Assembly (NCBI RefSeq): GCF_019393635.1
Contig: NC_057863.1
Location: forward strand, 32,141,357 to 32,205,356
Length of the DNA stretch: 64,000 nt
DNA from: Dromiciops gliroides
Lineage: Eukaryota > Chordata > Mammalia > Microbiotheria > Microbiotheriidae
Direction of reading: 5' to 3'
Part shown: positions 21,736 to 32,625 of the stretch, one piece after another
Numbering within the stretch: position 1 is the stretch's first letter
Layout of the letters: each line of letters opens with the position of its first letter
Notes under the pieces: model-generated
What the model saw: the letters and a program-made list of their open reading frames with translations, nothing else
What the model was told of the DNA's origin: nothing
Databases searched by the model: none
Position numbers and translations under genes: made by a program

Positions 21736-23011
21736 CTCCCCCCTGTGCTTTATGCAGAAACATCCTTTCCTTACATGAAGCAATAACATTACAGATACTT
21801 ATGACTAACAAAGTAAAGGGAATGAAAAGAGAGAAAAGAAATTGAGCAATGCATTAACAAAGGCTAAAGGGGGGCATGCCTCTTTAGCAGGTGGACATTA
21901 CAAACGGAGAAAAACGAAAGAGGGAACTCCCCTTTAGTAAGTGGACATTATAAACAGTATATACAATGGGGAAAAGGAAAACAGGAAAATGTCCATTTAA
22001 GTCTTTGGAAGTCTTTTCTCAGATGATTCTTGGGATGTCCTCTGGGTGTAGTTGTGGAATGAAAGTCTTTCAGGTGTGGATGCTGATGATCCACTTTAAC
22101 AAGCCTCAGCTGTAGAGTTCTGGGTGTGATTGTAAAGTCAGGTGTTTCAGATACTGGTAATCAGATGGAAAGTTTCCTACAAAACTGATGTTAACAGAAC
22201 TTTAAGTAGCTTTGTCAATAACCAAATCAAACATGCCTAAGGAAATTCAGAATCTTTTAGAGATTTTATAATTATTGTCCAGTTGTTGCAATGAAACATA
22301 TAATAAAAACAAAAACTGAAACATTCGCTAAAATTTAATTTTACTACACTCCCCTCTGTGGAGAATAAATTGAGAAGACAACTGTGATATTAATTTAGAA
22401 AATAATTTTTATCTTTGTTTTATCACTTTTTGCATTATCTGCCTAATTATCCTCATGCCATTATGAGAAATTAAAGGATCTGATTTAACTGGCAGCAGAT
22501 GTCAAGGCCAAATCCAACATTATATTTATCATGACACCTGAGATAATATGGGGGTTACCGTAAAAGAACAGAGAAATAAGAGAAATGAGCATTGACAAAC
22601 TTCATGGCTCTACAGATAGGCAGTGCAGTATGCTGAGGAGAAACTGAGTCAGGCTTAATCAGATGCATAGGATTGAAATGTCCATGACATCATTCATATA
22701 AGAGGGGGAATTGAAGTCAGTCATAGAATGAGATGGCATAGCCCAGCCAAGATTATCCCACCTCGACTCTTGCCAATGGCTCTTCTCTTGGCCTTTTCCA
22801 AGGCAGTGCACTACCTGGACTTCATGTGTGTCTCCCCTTTTGTGACAGTTCAATGCTTATTATTGTATGTATTCCTCTTGTGATTGGCTGTCATCTTGGC
22901 CAACTGGCATCTGGTAACTAAGAATGAAGGCAATTAATGTCTTAAATGGCAAGTTCCCATAATCCAAGTCTGGATTAAATTGAGGATAATGGTGCCAACC
23001 TGGTTCTTACA
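21736..23011 (-). mobile_element. Internally deleted ERV body with a likely 5' LTR remnant
   Basis: About 1.3 kb between the PPT and the point where L2 resumes. I see no gag, pol or env frame; the one 64-codon frame at 22659-22853 is not recognisable. Its right end on the minus strand starts TGTAAGAACCAGG, similar to the TGTGAGAATCAGG start of the 3' LTR, which suggests a degraded piece of the 5' LTR. I could not match target-site duplications across 21241 and 23012, so the right border is inferred. Confidence 0.5.
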
Positions 23012-23125
23012 AGGTATAATGGCCAGTTAAGAGGTTATTGTAATGATCCATGTGAGAAGAGGCCAGGGCCAGAACTAGGGTGAGTGGAGAGAAGAGGAAG
23101 GATGCCTAAACATGGGAAGGAAGAA
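23012..23125 (-). mobile_element. L2 LINE (minus strand), continuation
   Basis: CCAGTTAAGAGGTTATTGTAATGATCCATGTGAG and CCAGAACTAGGGTGAGTGGAGAGAAG directly continue the L2 interrupted at 21241. Confidence 0.75.
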
Positions 23126-23144
23126 TCATTAGGACTTTACTATG

Positions 23145-23560
23145 GATTATATACATATACACGTACATATCCATATCCATGTGCATGTGCATGTGCATAC
23201 ACATGCATACACAATACATATACATAATATACCTATATATCCTATACCTACACATTTGATACTATACATCTTATACAGCATATACACATATACATGCACA
23301 TACACATAAACACATACACATACATCATATATATCATATCCCTATCCCTATACATCACATACTTCTATATCACATACCTATAGCTTATATACCTCATATA
23401 CAACATATATACATACACATGCATCATATACAGTATATATCTATACCTAAACATCATATAGACCATATACACATACACATACATATACATCCAGATGCAT
23501 ACACAAACACACACATATACTTATATCTACATATATTGATATCTATCTATATATAAAAAA
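23145..23560. repeat. Cryptic ATACAC/CATATA simple-repeat block
   Basis: About 400 bp of imperfect ATACAC, CATATA, TATCCC and ATGCAC units with no fixed period. It interrupts the L2. Confidence 0.93.
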
Positions 23561-23569
23561 CAGGTTGTG

Positions 23570-23940
23570 GGAGTAAGATGAAGGACTCATTTTATGGGAT
23601 GTTAAATATGAAATATTAATGAATCATCTGGGTGGAGGTATCAAAGTATTAGAGATGTGGAACTAATATGCAGGGAAGAGATTCAGACTGGATATATCAT
23701 AGATTTTAGAGTAATCTCCATGGAGATAATAATTAAGGCTATGAAAATAGATGAAATGACTAAGGAAGGAACCATTGGAAAGAAAGCATAGGACAGAACT
23801 TTGGGCCAACATAGTAAGTGGGAAGGGAGCAATGAAGCAGTAAAGAAGACCAAGAAAGCATAGGCAGAAAGGTAGAAAAGGAACATGCACATATGAAAAT
23901 ATAGTTGGCATACTTGCAGATGACACAGATTTTTTTTCCT
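23570..23940 (-). mobile_element. L2 LINE ORF2 remnant (minus strand), continuation
   Basis: GTTGTGGGAGTAAGATGAAGGAC...TAGAGATGTGGAACTAATATG...TAAGGCTATGAAAATAGATGAAATGAC...GGACAGAACTTTGGG follows the antisense order of the L2 reverse-transcriptase region seen more fully at 25.0-25.8 and 57.2 kb. Confidence 0.65.
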
Positions 23941-23959
23941 GTATTTGTTGTGATTTTTT

Positions 23960-24098
23960 GGCGGGCGGGGCAATTGGGGTTAAGTGACTTGCCCAGGGTC
24001 ACACAGTTAGTAACTGTTAAGTGTCTAAGGCCGGATTTAAACTCAGGTCCTCATGAATCCAGGGCCAGTGCTCTATCCACTTCGCCACCTAGCTGCCC
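23960..24098 (-). mobile_element. WSINE1-like SINE
   Basis: Antisense full-length copy flanked by ATTTGTTGTGATTT on the left (from 23943) and ATTTGTTGTGATTT on the right (from 24103): a perfect target-site duplication. Confidence 0.94.
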
Positions 24099-24119
24099 CC
24101 TTATTTGTTGTGATTTAAA

Positions 24120-24990
24120 AAAATTCAATTGTCTTAATTTCACCTTTGGTTTTAGTAATTTCTTCTTTGGGTCTTCCGTTGATTTTTAATTTTTTTTAAA
24201 GCACATACTCATCTACTCTTTCCTTTTTGGTAATATAATTATTTGGAGGCAAAAATTTACTCCTGGCAACTGCTTTAGCTTAAACTCATTCATTTTGAAT
24301 GGTGGAATTACTATTTTCGTTATACTTACATAAAATTTCAATTGTTTCTATAATTTGGTCCTTGACCAAGCATTCTTTGGGAAAGAATTTATTATTTTCC
24401 ATTTAAGTTGGCATATTTTGATCACACTTCTCTTGTTGAGATTTATTTTATTGTTATTTTTGTTTATAAGAACTGGGTAATGCTAACTGTTGCTCACTGG
24501 AGGACTTTTACATTATTCTGGAAATTTTATGTGTATTGATACAGTAGAGGTGCTCAGTAAGTACTCTGCTTTCTGTGGTTACTGGAGAGTCTTTAACCTC
24601 TAGCCCTTAGTTCTGCCTTTCTCTGTGGGGTGGCACTATTTTTCTAGTAGTGTGTGGATTTATGTATCTGCCAATTTAATTTTAGCTGTGAACCCCCACT
24701 CACTGGGTGAAATCACCTCCTTTTGGTAATTCTGTATTTCAATGAAGTATTAGTAGTCTTTGTAGTCATGGCCTCCTGAGTTGGTCCCCACTAAAATGGA
24801 TATGGGGATGCTACATATAGTGTCTTTAATATTAGCAATAAGCAATGATTAAATAAACATTACTTAATAACAAGGACACAATACATAATTATAAACAATC
24901 AACATTTTTTAAGTGGCTACAAACTATTCACTCCTCTAAAGTCACTTCAGATATAGCAATCAGAACTAGTTATTGGATATTAACAAATCT
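24120..24990. other. AT-rich stretch, possibly an old minus-strand L1 fragment
   Basis: The segment 24300-24480 (TTTGGTCCTTGACCAAGCATTC and AAGAATTTATTATTTTCC) faintly resembles an internal part of L1 read antisense. I cannot confirm it. No gene is seen here. Confidence 0.3.
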
Positions 24991-24999
24991 ATGCATTTA

Positions 25000-25830
25000 T
25001 TCATCAAAAAACATTTATTAAGAAATTATCTCATACCAGTCACTGTGCTGGTGCTGGATATATAGAGACAAAACGAATCAGATTCTTTCCTCAAGAAACT
25101 TATGTTCTATTTGTGGATATGACTTGTGGAAATATATAAAATATATATGCAAAATAAATGCAATGTACTTTTCCTATGGAGGCACTAGTAGCTTGAGGGA
25201 TCAGGAAAGGCCTTTATATTGTAGAGAGTGATGCTTAAATTAATCTTTGAGTGAAACTAAGAAGTGGAAATGAAGAAGGAGTGCCTTCTAGGCATGGTCG
25301 GCAGTTTGTGAAAAAAATTATATATCACTGTATGAGGAGTGGCAGGAAAGTCAATTTGGCTGGATCATGGAGTGCACAAAGGGGAAGGGGAGGTTGGGGT
25401 CAGGTTGTGGAAGGGTTTTAAATGCCAAATAAAGTTATAGGGAACTACTTGAGTTTATTGAATAGGGAAGTGACATAATCATTCCTGTATTTTGGGAATA
25501 TCAATTTGGCAGCTGTCTGGAGGATGAATTGGAGGTTGGGGGGGGGGACAATGAGTAGACTATTGCCATAATCAACTCTAGAGGTGATGAGGACCTGAAC
25601 TAGGGTGGTCGTTGTACAAGTGGAGAGACTGGAATAGTCTTGAGCCATGTAGAGGTAGAATCAATAAGACTTGAGAGTCAAAGGGATTCTATGACAATCT
25701 GAACCTGGGTGGGTCTGGAAGGGTAGTGGTGCCCTAGGCAGAAATTCAGAAGAGGGGTGGATGTGGGGATAAAAACACTGAGTTCTATTTGGATGTGTTG
25801 AGATACCTATGGTACATATTTTTCAAAAAT
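25000..25830 (-). mobile_element. L2 LINE 3' half including ORF2 C-terminus (minus strand)
   Basis: One of the better L2 copies: antisense 3' end (ATTTATTAAGAAATTATCTC, GTGCTGGTGCTGGATATATAGAG) followed by the ORF2 C-terminal region. The minus strand at 25648-25445 still reads STCTTTTLVQVLITSRVDY and similar, the conserved CR1/L2 ORF2 motif around TTLVQ...SRLDY. It is broken by substitutions. Confidence 0.85.
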
Positions 25831-26769
25831 TTCAGTAGCTAGTTGGTGACACCACATAGTTCTAGGGTGCAGTATCTCTTAACCTTCTGCCCAGGAACTA
25901 ACCACCTCCTAAGCATGCCTGTTATGAGATGGGATTCCTGATGTTCAATAGAACACAATAACATGGCAGACCAGGGCCAGTGAGGGCTGGGCTGAAATCT
26001 CAGGTCCAACTTTGGAACTTTTTTCTTCATCAACAGATCCCACTGATACTCTGCCTGAATTCATTTCCCCCAGATCAACATATTCCTACTCCCTCTTACT
26101 CTTTTCAGTCCAGGGACATGGAGCCCATGATTTCGAAGAACATCCTACCCTTTCCAACTAGGATTGGGAAGGAAATACGTGTCCAAACTACTTGTCCATC
26201 TCCTCATTCCCACCCTCCTCAATATCACCTGTCTAATGTCCTGTTGCAGATCTGAACTTCCTTCCATTATGCATTCTGGAATTCCTGATTCATAATAAAC
26301 CACTTCTTATTTTGCACCATTTCCTTTCTTGTTTCTTTAATTTTCTGTATCTCACTGAGACTTGTCACCCTTCAGATGCTGTTGCCTACCTGGTCACATT
26401 TTCCAGTAGTAGCTACAATTTCTCTCATCCCTATCAACTCACTGGTTAGAGCAAGGGAGCCAGAATTCTCTTTGCTCTCCTATGCCACAAGGGACATAAT
26501 AAGTGCTTTTTTATTGATCAATTAAAACATGCAGGGAAATTACATGAGATAAGTAAAGGATCATGCAGGGAAATTACATGAGATAAGTAAAGGAGTTAAC
26601 ATATGTAAATCTTAAGGTGCAAAATGGTGGTGATGATGACACTCATCATCATCTCTATAAAGGCAGGGTTGTACTACATTGCAGAGGATCTTGAATGTCT
26701 GGCAAAAAAGTTTAAAGACTTCTTAGCCCTATGAGTAATTTGTTCAAATCATCAGGCAGATCCGTATGG
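25831..26769. other. Unassigned stretch
   Basis: No gene or clear repeat. A perfect 34-bp tandem duplication (CATGCAGGGAAATTACATGA unit) sits at 26528-26595. Confidence 0.5.
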
Positions 26770-26960
26770 GAGATCACACTCTATCAGGGACTGAAAGGGA
26801 CATTAGAGGTCATCTAGTCCAACCTCTTTATATTACATTGGCTGAAATTGAGTCGCAGGGAGTTGGATGACTTGCTTAAGCTCATGCAATAGACGTCAGA
26901 GGCAGGATATGAATCTAGGTTCTCCCACTTCAGGACTAGGGCTATTTCCTTTGTTGCAGA
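26770..26960 (-). mobile_element. MIR/THER-type SINE (minus strand)
   Basis: GACATTAGAGGTCATCTAGTCCAACC, GGCTGAAATTGAGTCGCAGGGAG, GATGACTTGCTTAAGCTCATGCAATAG and ATGAATCTAGGTTCTCCCACTTC follow an antisense MIR-like order. Confidence 0.65.
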
Positions 26961-27240
26961 TTGCTTAATTGGGACTTTTCATTGCAATCTGTACATTCAA
27001 CAGCAGGTGGTGTTGGTGGCTTTCAGATATCAAATGTCCGCTGTAATGCTAAATAAGCCCATGAGCTGCAGATAATGCGAATTAAGTGTCAGTGTGGGTT
27101 CACGAACAAATACACCAGGAGCACAGCATATGTACCAAACTTAGAGAGCATTAATAAAGCCTACTTTTGCCTATATGCTGCATTTAATATTAAAACATAC
27201 ATTTTAAGTTAAGGCATTAGGACATCATTGGAAGCCTTTT
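26961..27240. promoter_or_regulatory. Candidate conserved non-coding element
   Basis: High-complexity, repeat-free sequence with CAGCAGGTGGTGTTGG, GATAATGCGAATTAAGTG and GGGTTCACGAACAAATACACC, unlike the decayed repeats around it. It contains E-box-like and homeodomain-like cores. Conservation is a guess from texture only. Confidence 0.3.
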
Positions 27241-27739
27241 GAACTCAGGCCATGAGGAACAAGGTTGAAAATCACCATCCACCAAGACAGACCCCTAACC
27301 CTGGAGAGTCATCAGCGTCATCTCATAGATGTGTTGTGAGTTACCAAAGGGTTCAAAAAGGATGATTGGATGGCCCATCAACTGGAAAGAGTACCTGGAA
27401 ACTCATTGACTGCTGATTTTAGACCATGAGCATCATCCTCAACTGTGAATACTAACAGTCATACTGCTACAGGAAAGAAAATGAAAACCACAGACTCTGA
27501 GATACTCCACTGTGCAAGTCGGCTGCCAAGATCTCTTTGGATCCTGACTGTCAAATGCCGTGTTAGCTGTCTCCCCCAGGCTTGATCCATTTGCACATTT
27601 TATAAGACCCAAATTCTAATCATCGATAAAAATGTTCTATGGCACGAGGTCAAGCACAATTGACTCCCTCAGGCACTCCACTAGACATCTTCCCATTGTT
27701 AAGAGCTAAAATTCTAGCTAGTCTGTCTAAAATATCTAA
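27241..27739 (-). mobile_element. L3/CR1 LINE (minus strand), first segment
   Basis: GTCAAATGCCGTGTTAGCTG, TCAAGCACAATTGACTCCCTCAGGCACTCCACTAGACATCTTCCC match antisense L3 sequence. It is continued at 28170 after the LTR. Confidence 0.55.
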
Positions 27740-28070
27740 TGAGTGGTCGCCAATAAATTATAAGCTTTAGCAAGAGTTAGACTTTTAGGTATTTATTAAG
27801 GAGAATAAGAATTTGGTAAAGAGAGAGAGAAAACCTAGATTCTTCTATCTGTTAAAGGGAGAGCGCATTTCTAGCTGCCTTCTCCACCAGCATCCCCAGG
27901 AAAAAGCGCGAGACCGAGCGCCAGTCTCTTCCTTCTTCCTCCCACTAGCCAACGTCACTTCCTGATGCCCAAAGAAAAGACTCCTGGTCTTGCCCTCAAA
28001 GACCTTCGCTTCATGGGTGGAATCCTTCTACAGTAAGTCTCCAGCAGGTGGCGTCATTCCAATCGTTACA
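27740..28070 (-). mobile_element. Solo ERV LTR (minus orientation)
   Basis: A 331-bp element bounded by TGAGTGGTCGCC (left) and CGTTACA (right), i.e. TGTAACG...CACTCA on the minus strand. A minus-strand AATAAA lies at 27797-27792, 52 bp from the 3' end. ATCTA occurs beside both ends but offset by one or two bases, so the duplication is not clean. It is related to the LTR at 21242. Confidence 0.72.
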
Positions 28071-28169
28071 CCATCTAGGGCTGCTTTGGTGGGGAGTGGG
28101 GAAAGGAGGAAGAGGGTCAAGCCATGCCATTTGTTCCAAGCCCAGGCCCCTTTGTCTTATCTAAAAGAG

Positions 28170-28317
28170 TAACATGAATGATGATCTAGGTAAACTAAAA
28201 CACTAGCATTTTCTTGAACTACCAATCTAATAATTTTATTAAAAAGAAAATGAGGTTAATCTTGCAGAATTTGTTCTTGATAAAGTCATCCTGGCTTTTT
28301 TTGTGATTGATCACTGT
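28170..28317 (-). mobile_element. L3/CR1 LINE (minus strand), second segment
   Basis: AAAAAGAAAATGAGGTTAATCTTGCAG and TTTGTTCTTGATAAAGTCATCCTGGC are a distinctive antisense L3 passage. It is cut by a SINE at 28318. Confidence 0.8.
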
Positions 28318-28560
28318 TCTGTTTTCTGGCACAGTGGATAAGTTGCTGGACTTGGAATCAGGAACACCTGAGTTCAAATCTGGCCTCGGACACTCACTAG
28401 CTGTGAGACCCTGGACTAGTCACTTAGCCTTTTTTGCCTCAATTTCCTCATCTGCAAAATGAGCTGGAGAAGGAAATGGAAAATCACACCAGTGTTTTTG
28501 CTAAGAAAACTCCAAATTGGGTCACAAAGAGTCAAAAGCAACTGAAAAACAACTGAACAG
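28318..28560 (+). mobile_element. MAR1-type core-SINE (RTE-tailed)
   Basis: TCTGGCACAGTGGATAAGTTGC head, GTTCAAATCTGGCCTCGGACAC, the core CTGCAAAATGAGCTGGAGAAGG and the RTE-type tail AAAGAGTCAAAAGCAACTGAAAAACAACTG. It is inserted in the L3. Confidence 0.85.
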
Positions 28561-29235
28561 CAGCCACCACCTTTTCTTTAATAATATTCTCAAGTTTTCT
28601 GAGGAAAATAGCTCAAGTATACTGCCCCAGAGTTTGTAAGCTAGTCACTCCCCCCCACTTTTTTTTTTGGAAAATCAGAACAAACCTCTCCCTCTGATTC
28701 TGTGCTGCCTCTTCCATTCTCCTTAATGTTTAAAATATCCCAGATAGCGGCTCAGCGATCATGCCATCTTTCATTACCATGGAATGTATTTCATTTGGAC
28801 TAGGCGACTTGAGGTCTTCCATGCCAGGTAGGTAGGTCTTCTCTTCTTGCTCCTTATTTTTCTCAGGTTTCAATTTCCTCAGAACCATTTTGTTTCTGTC
28901 TCTTCCCATTCAAAAATCATTCTCCTTGACAGAGAAAATAGAACAATAAATAAATAATTCTGTCCTCTTTCATCTGTTCTCATCATCCGATCTACCTTGG
29001 GCAGTAAATTTATTCCTTTTTTATTGTCCCTCCCTCCCCGATCCAGCTAAACCATTCCATACTTTTGGGGGTTTATTTTGTTTTCTTTAGCTTTCCTCAT
29101 TAACTTCAGCACAGTGTTAGCTTTAGAATTCCTGAAGCTATTCTTGAAGGAAAGAGTTTGTCATAGTCTTGTATTCATTGTTATTTATCCTTGCTTCCAG
29201 CTTCTATGTTATCATCATATCCTCTTTTTTTAAGT
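28561..29235 (-). mobile_element. L3/CR1 LINE (minus strand), third segment
   Basis: TTTCTTTAATAATATTCTCAAG, TTTGGAAAATCAGAACAAACC, CTCTTCCATTCTCCTTAATG and AGATAGCGGCTCAGCGATCATG follow the antisense L3 order without a gap from the previous segment. Confidence 0.8.
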
Positions 29236-29333
29236 TAAAGAAAGGATTTTATTAAGCAGAGAAGAAAAATTTAACATGTTGCATGGGTATTATCCAACCT
29301 ATGCTGAATAGGACACCAGGTAGTAGATTGTGT

Positions 29334-29368
<35 letters not shown>

Positions 29369-30124
29369 GATATACACATATATAGATATATACTCACACA
29401 TATACGTACATATATTGGGCTTAGTCAATGTGTTCAATTCTCAAGGGGAGGGTGAGTGAGGAATTCTAGGGGTCAAGGAGGTGACCTTTGATATACAAAT
29501 CAGAAAGCATCCTTGGTAATAAGCAATTCACAGTTCAAACTTGATTAGGAGATATCCTTATAGGGGGCAGTTAGGTGGCACAGTGGATAAAGCACCAACC
29601 CTGGATTCAGGAGGACCTGAGTTCAAATCCAGCCTCAAAACACTTGACACTTACTAGCTGTGTGACCCTGGGCAAGTCACTTAACCCTCATTGCCCTGCA
29701 GGAAAAAAAAAGGAAAAAGAAAATAAAGGAGATATCCTGATAAGGAGATCTCTCAAAAACCAGATAATTCTGAGAGTTCCATAACCAAAGTTGGGGGAGA
29801 GTTGGACAATAAGACCATAAACAGGATATGTTCATACTCTTAAATCTTGTAATCAGGTAAGATAGGAATGTCTGTTGAGGGTCCATAAACTACCATCACC
29901 AAATAGTTTAGGATCTACTTCCATGCTGATATGAGCTTACTTGGCTTCAGGGTTACTAATTCTCTAGATAGCTTGACTTTGGTCACTGCAAAGGATTGTT
30001 GGTGTGTTAGCCAATGCAAGCCAGTCCTCAAAAGTTGTTCTGATTACCTAGATAAGTGGAGGACTCAAGCAAATCAAGGTATCTATTTTCACAGATGTAA
30101 CAGATTGTAGGAGTTTATATACAG
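29236..30124. other. Unassigned stretch between L3 and L1 with a CA repeat and a WSINE
   Basis: A (CA)n/(TA)n repeat spans 29336-29412 and a WSINE 29563-29727. The rest (for example AAAGGATTTTATTAAGCAGAG at 29240) looks like it could be LTR-derived, but I cannot show borders. Confidence 0.4.
29563..29727 (+). mobile_element. WSINE1-like SINE
   Basis: Full-length sense copy with an A-rich tail. AGGAGATATCCTTAT precedes it and AGGAGATATCCTGAT follows it, a target-site duplication with one mismatch. Confidence 0.94.
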
Positions 30125-31770
30125 TTTATTTTATTTTTTCTTAGTATTTTATTTTTTCCAACTACATGTAAATATAGTTTTCAAAGTTAATTTTTGTAAG
30201 ATTTTGAGTTCCAAATTTTTCTCCCCTCCTCCCTTCCATACCTCCTCCCAAAGCTAGCAAGCAATCTGATATAGGTTATATATTACATTCATGTTAAACA
30301 TATTTCCACATTACTCATGTTGTGAGAGAAGAATCAAAGAAAAAGAAAAAAAAACCCACAAGAAATAAGGAACAATAACTAAAAAAACCCAACATAAGTA
30401 AAAATAGTATGCTTCAATTTGCATTCAGATTCCATATTTCTTTTTCTGGAGGTGGAGAGCATTTTCCATCATGGGTCTTTTGTCATTGTCTTGGATCATT
30501 GTATTACTGAGAAGAGCAAAGGGTAATACAGTTAGTCGTTACATTTGTATTTCTGAGAAGAGCTAAGTGTATCACAGTTGATCGTTACATAATGTTGTTG
30601 ATACTGTGTACAATGTTTTCTTGGTTCTGCTCATTTCACTCAGCATCAATTCATGTAAGTCTTTCCAGGTTTTTCTGAAATCTGTCTGCTCATCATTTCT
30701 TACAACACAATAGTATTCCATTACATTCATATACCACAACTTGTTTAGTTTATGGGCATCCCCTTAATTTCCAATTCTTTGCCACCACAAAAAGAGCAGC
30801 TATAAATATTTTTGTACATGTGGGTCCCTTTCCCTTTTTTAATGATTTCTTTGGGACCTAGTAGTGGTATTGTTGGGCCAAAGGGTATGAGCAATTTTGT
30901 AACCTTTTGGGAATGGTTCCAAATTTCTCTCCAGAATGGTTGGATCAGTTCACAGCTCTACCAACAGTACATTAGTGTTCCAATTTTCCCACAGCTTCTC
31001 CAACATTTATTATTTTCCTTTTTTGTCATATTAGCCAATCTGATAGGTGTCAGGTGGTAACTCATAGTTGTTTTAATTTGCATTTCTCTGATCAATAGTG
31101 ATTTAGAGCATTTTTTCATATGACTGTATATTTAATTTCTTCATCTGAAAACCATTTCTCAATTGAGAAATGACTTGTATTTTTATATATTTGATTCAGT
31201 TCTCTATATATTTTAGAAATGAGGTCTTTATCAAAAACATTGGCTGTAAAAATTGTTTTCCATCTTTTTGCTTTCCTTCTAATCTTGTTTGCATTGCTTT
31301 TGTTTGTGTAAAACCTTTTTAATTTAATGTAATCAAAATGATCCATTCTGTATTTCATAATGTTCTCTATTTCATCTTTGGTCATAAATTCTTCTCCTCC
31401 CCATAGATCTGAGAAGTAAACTATTCCTTCCTTTTCTAATTTGTCTATAGTATCACCCTTTATGTCTATATATTGTGCTAATTTTGTTAGTCTTTTTTTG
31501 GGGGGGGGGCAATGAGGGTTAAGTCCAGGGTCACACAGCTAGTAAGTGTCAAGTGTCTGAGGCAGGAATTGAACTCAGGTCCTCCTGAATCCAGGACTGG
31601 TGCTTTATCCACTGCTACACCTAGCTGCCCCAATGTACCCATTTTTACTTTACTTTAGTATATGATGTAAGATGCTGGCCTATGCCTAGTTTCTGCCATA
31701 CTATTTTCTTGAATATTGAGTTCCTATCCCAGGGGCCATCATCGTATCCTTGAAACATTTCTGTTATTTA
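30125..31770 (-). mobile_element. LINE-1 ORF2 3' part and 3'UTR (minus strand)
   Basis: It starts with the reversed L1 3' end (TATTTTATTTTTTCCAACTAC) and runs back into ORF2. The minus-strand frame at 31385-31116 still reads DHFDYIKLKRFYTNKSNANK and KDLISKIYREL, typical L1 ORF2 C-terminal sequence. A WSINE is inserted at 31500-31632. A local imperfect duplication near 30503-30590 repeats the GAGAAGAGC block. It lies within the L3 relic. Confidence 0.88.
31500..31632 (-). mobile_element. WSINE1-like SINE inserted in L1
   Basis: Antisense copy from GGGGCAATGAGGGTTAAG to CACCTAGCTGCCCC with a short internal gap where GACTTGCC should stand. L1 sequence continues on both sides. Confidence 0.9.
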
Positions 31771-32330
31771 GATGGGTTCTGGGAGCAGTTAACCTAGTTT
31801 TTTAAATGCAACTTCCTCCTCTTTATTGTAATTATTTTCTCTGTGTCTACCTTTTCTCTATCTCTCCTTCTGTCGGTCTCTGTCTCTTTTAATTCAGAAT
31901 TTCATTGATGGGAACTTCCCATTCCTCCTAGGCTGACCTGACTATCCCTTCCTGAAAACTCTAAATAAAGCTTTTCCCAGATTTATTGTGCTTGGTCTTT
32001 CCTTTCCTTTCCCAAATTCTAAGAGAAACTGGTCACTGATCCTCACCCTTACCAAGGTTTCATTCTAGAAATCCTTGCTAAGCCTTCCTTGCTGGTCACA
32101 GTAAATATAGAAGTTCCCCTCATTTCTTTTCTCACTTTCTAAATAATAAAGTTCTTAAAGCAAGCCAATAATTTATTAACTGCTCAGCTTTTGGCAAAAA
32201 GAATGTTCCAGCAGATGTCTTCGATAATTGAAATTCCCCCATCACCACTACATCTTGTCTCTGTGATTTGTTTCCTGAACAGGTCCAATTATTCAGTAGT
32301 TCTTTTTTTTCTCTTTTGGGTCACATTCTT
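31771..32330 (-). mobile_element. L3/CR1 LINE (minus strand), last segment
   Basis: TTCCAGCAGATGTCTTCGATAATTGAAATTCCCCCATCACCACTACATC is the antisense L3 endonuclease-region passage. Upstream parts are more decayed. Together with 27241-29235 it represents one old L3 copy split by an LTR, a MAR1, an L1 and WSINEs. Confidence 0.65.
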
Positions 32331-32337
32331 CTTCCAA

Positions 32338-32392
32338 TCTTCATCTTCATCATCACCACCACCACCACCACCACCACTATCACTACTACCTC
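32338..32392. repeat. (CAC)n microsatellite
   Basis: ATC/CAC trinucleotide repeat of about 55 bp, next to a CTT-rich segment. Confidence 0.93.
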
Positions 32393-32439
32393 CTTCTTTT
32401 CCTTTTTTTTCCTCCTTTTCCTCTCCCTTAAGTTCATAG

Positions 32440-32625
32440 AATTAAAATTGCAAAGAAATTTAGAAATATTCAGTCCAACTTCCTCCATTTTACAAGTGAA
32501 GAAAGTGAGGTTTAGAGAGGTTATGTGATTTGTACGATTGCAATGGACAGTAAGTAGCAGAGCCCCAACTCTAACTGAGAAACCTCTGACCCCAAGCCTA
32601 GCGCTCTTCCCAACACACCATGATG
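32440..32625 (-). mobile_element. MIR-type SINE (minus strand)
   Basis: CAGTCCAACTTCCTCCATTTTACAAGTGAAG, GTGAGGTTTAGAGAGGTTATGTGATTTG, GTAAGTAGCAGAGCCCCAACTC and AGCGCTCTTCCCAACACACC follow the antisense MIR order. 32630-33050 beyond it is unassigned. Confidence 0.75.

Noticed and set aside
32338..32392. Regular short repeats as a CRISPR-like array
   Set aside because: A CAC trinucleotide microsatellite in a mammalian genome; no spacer-repeat structure.
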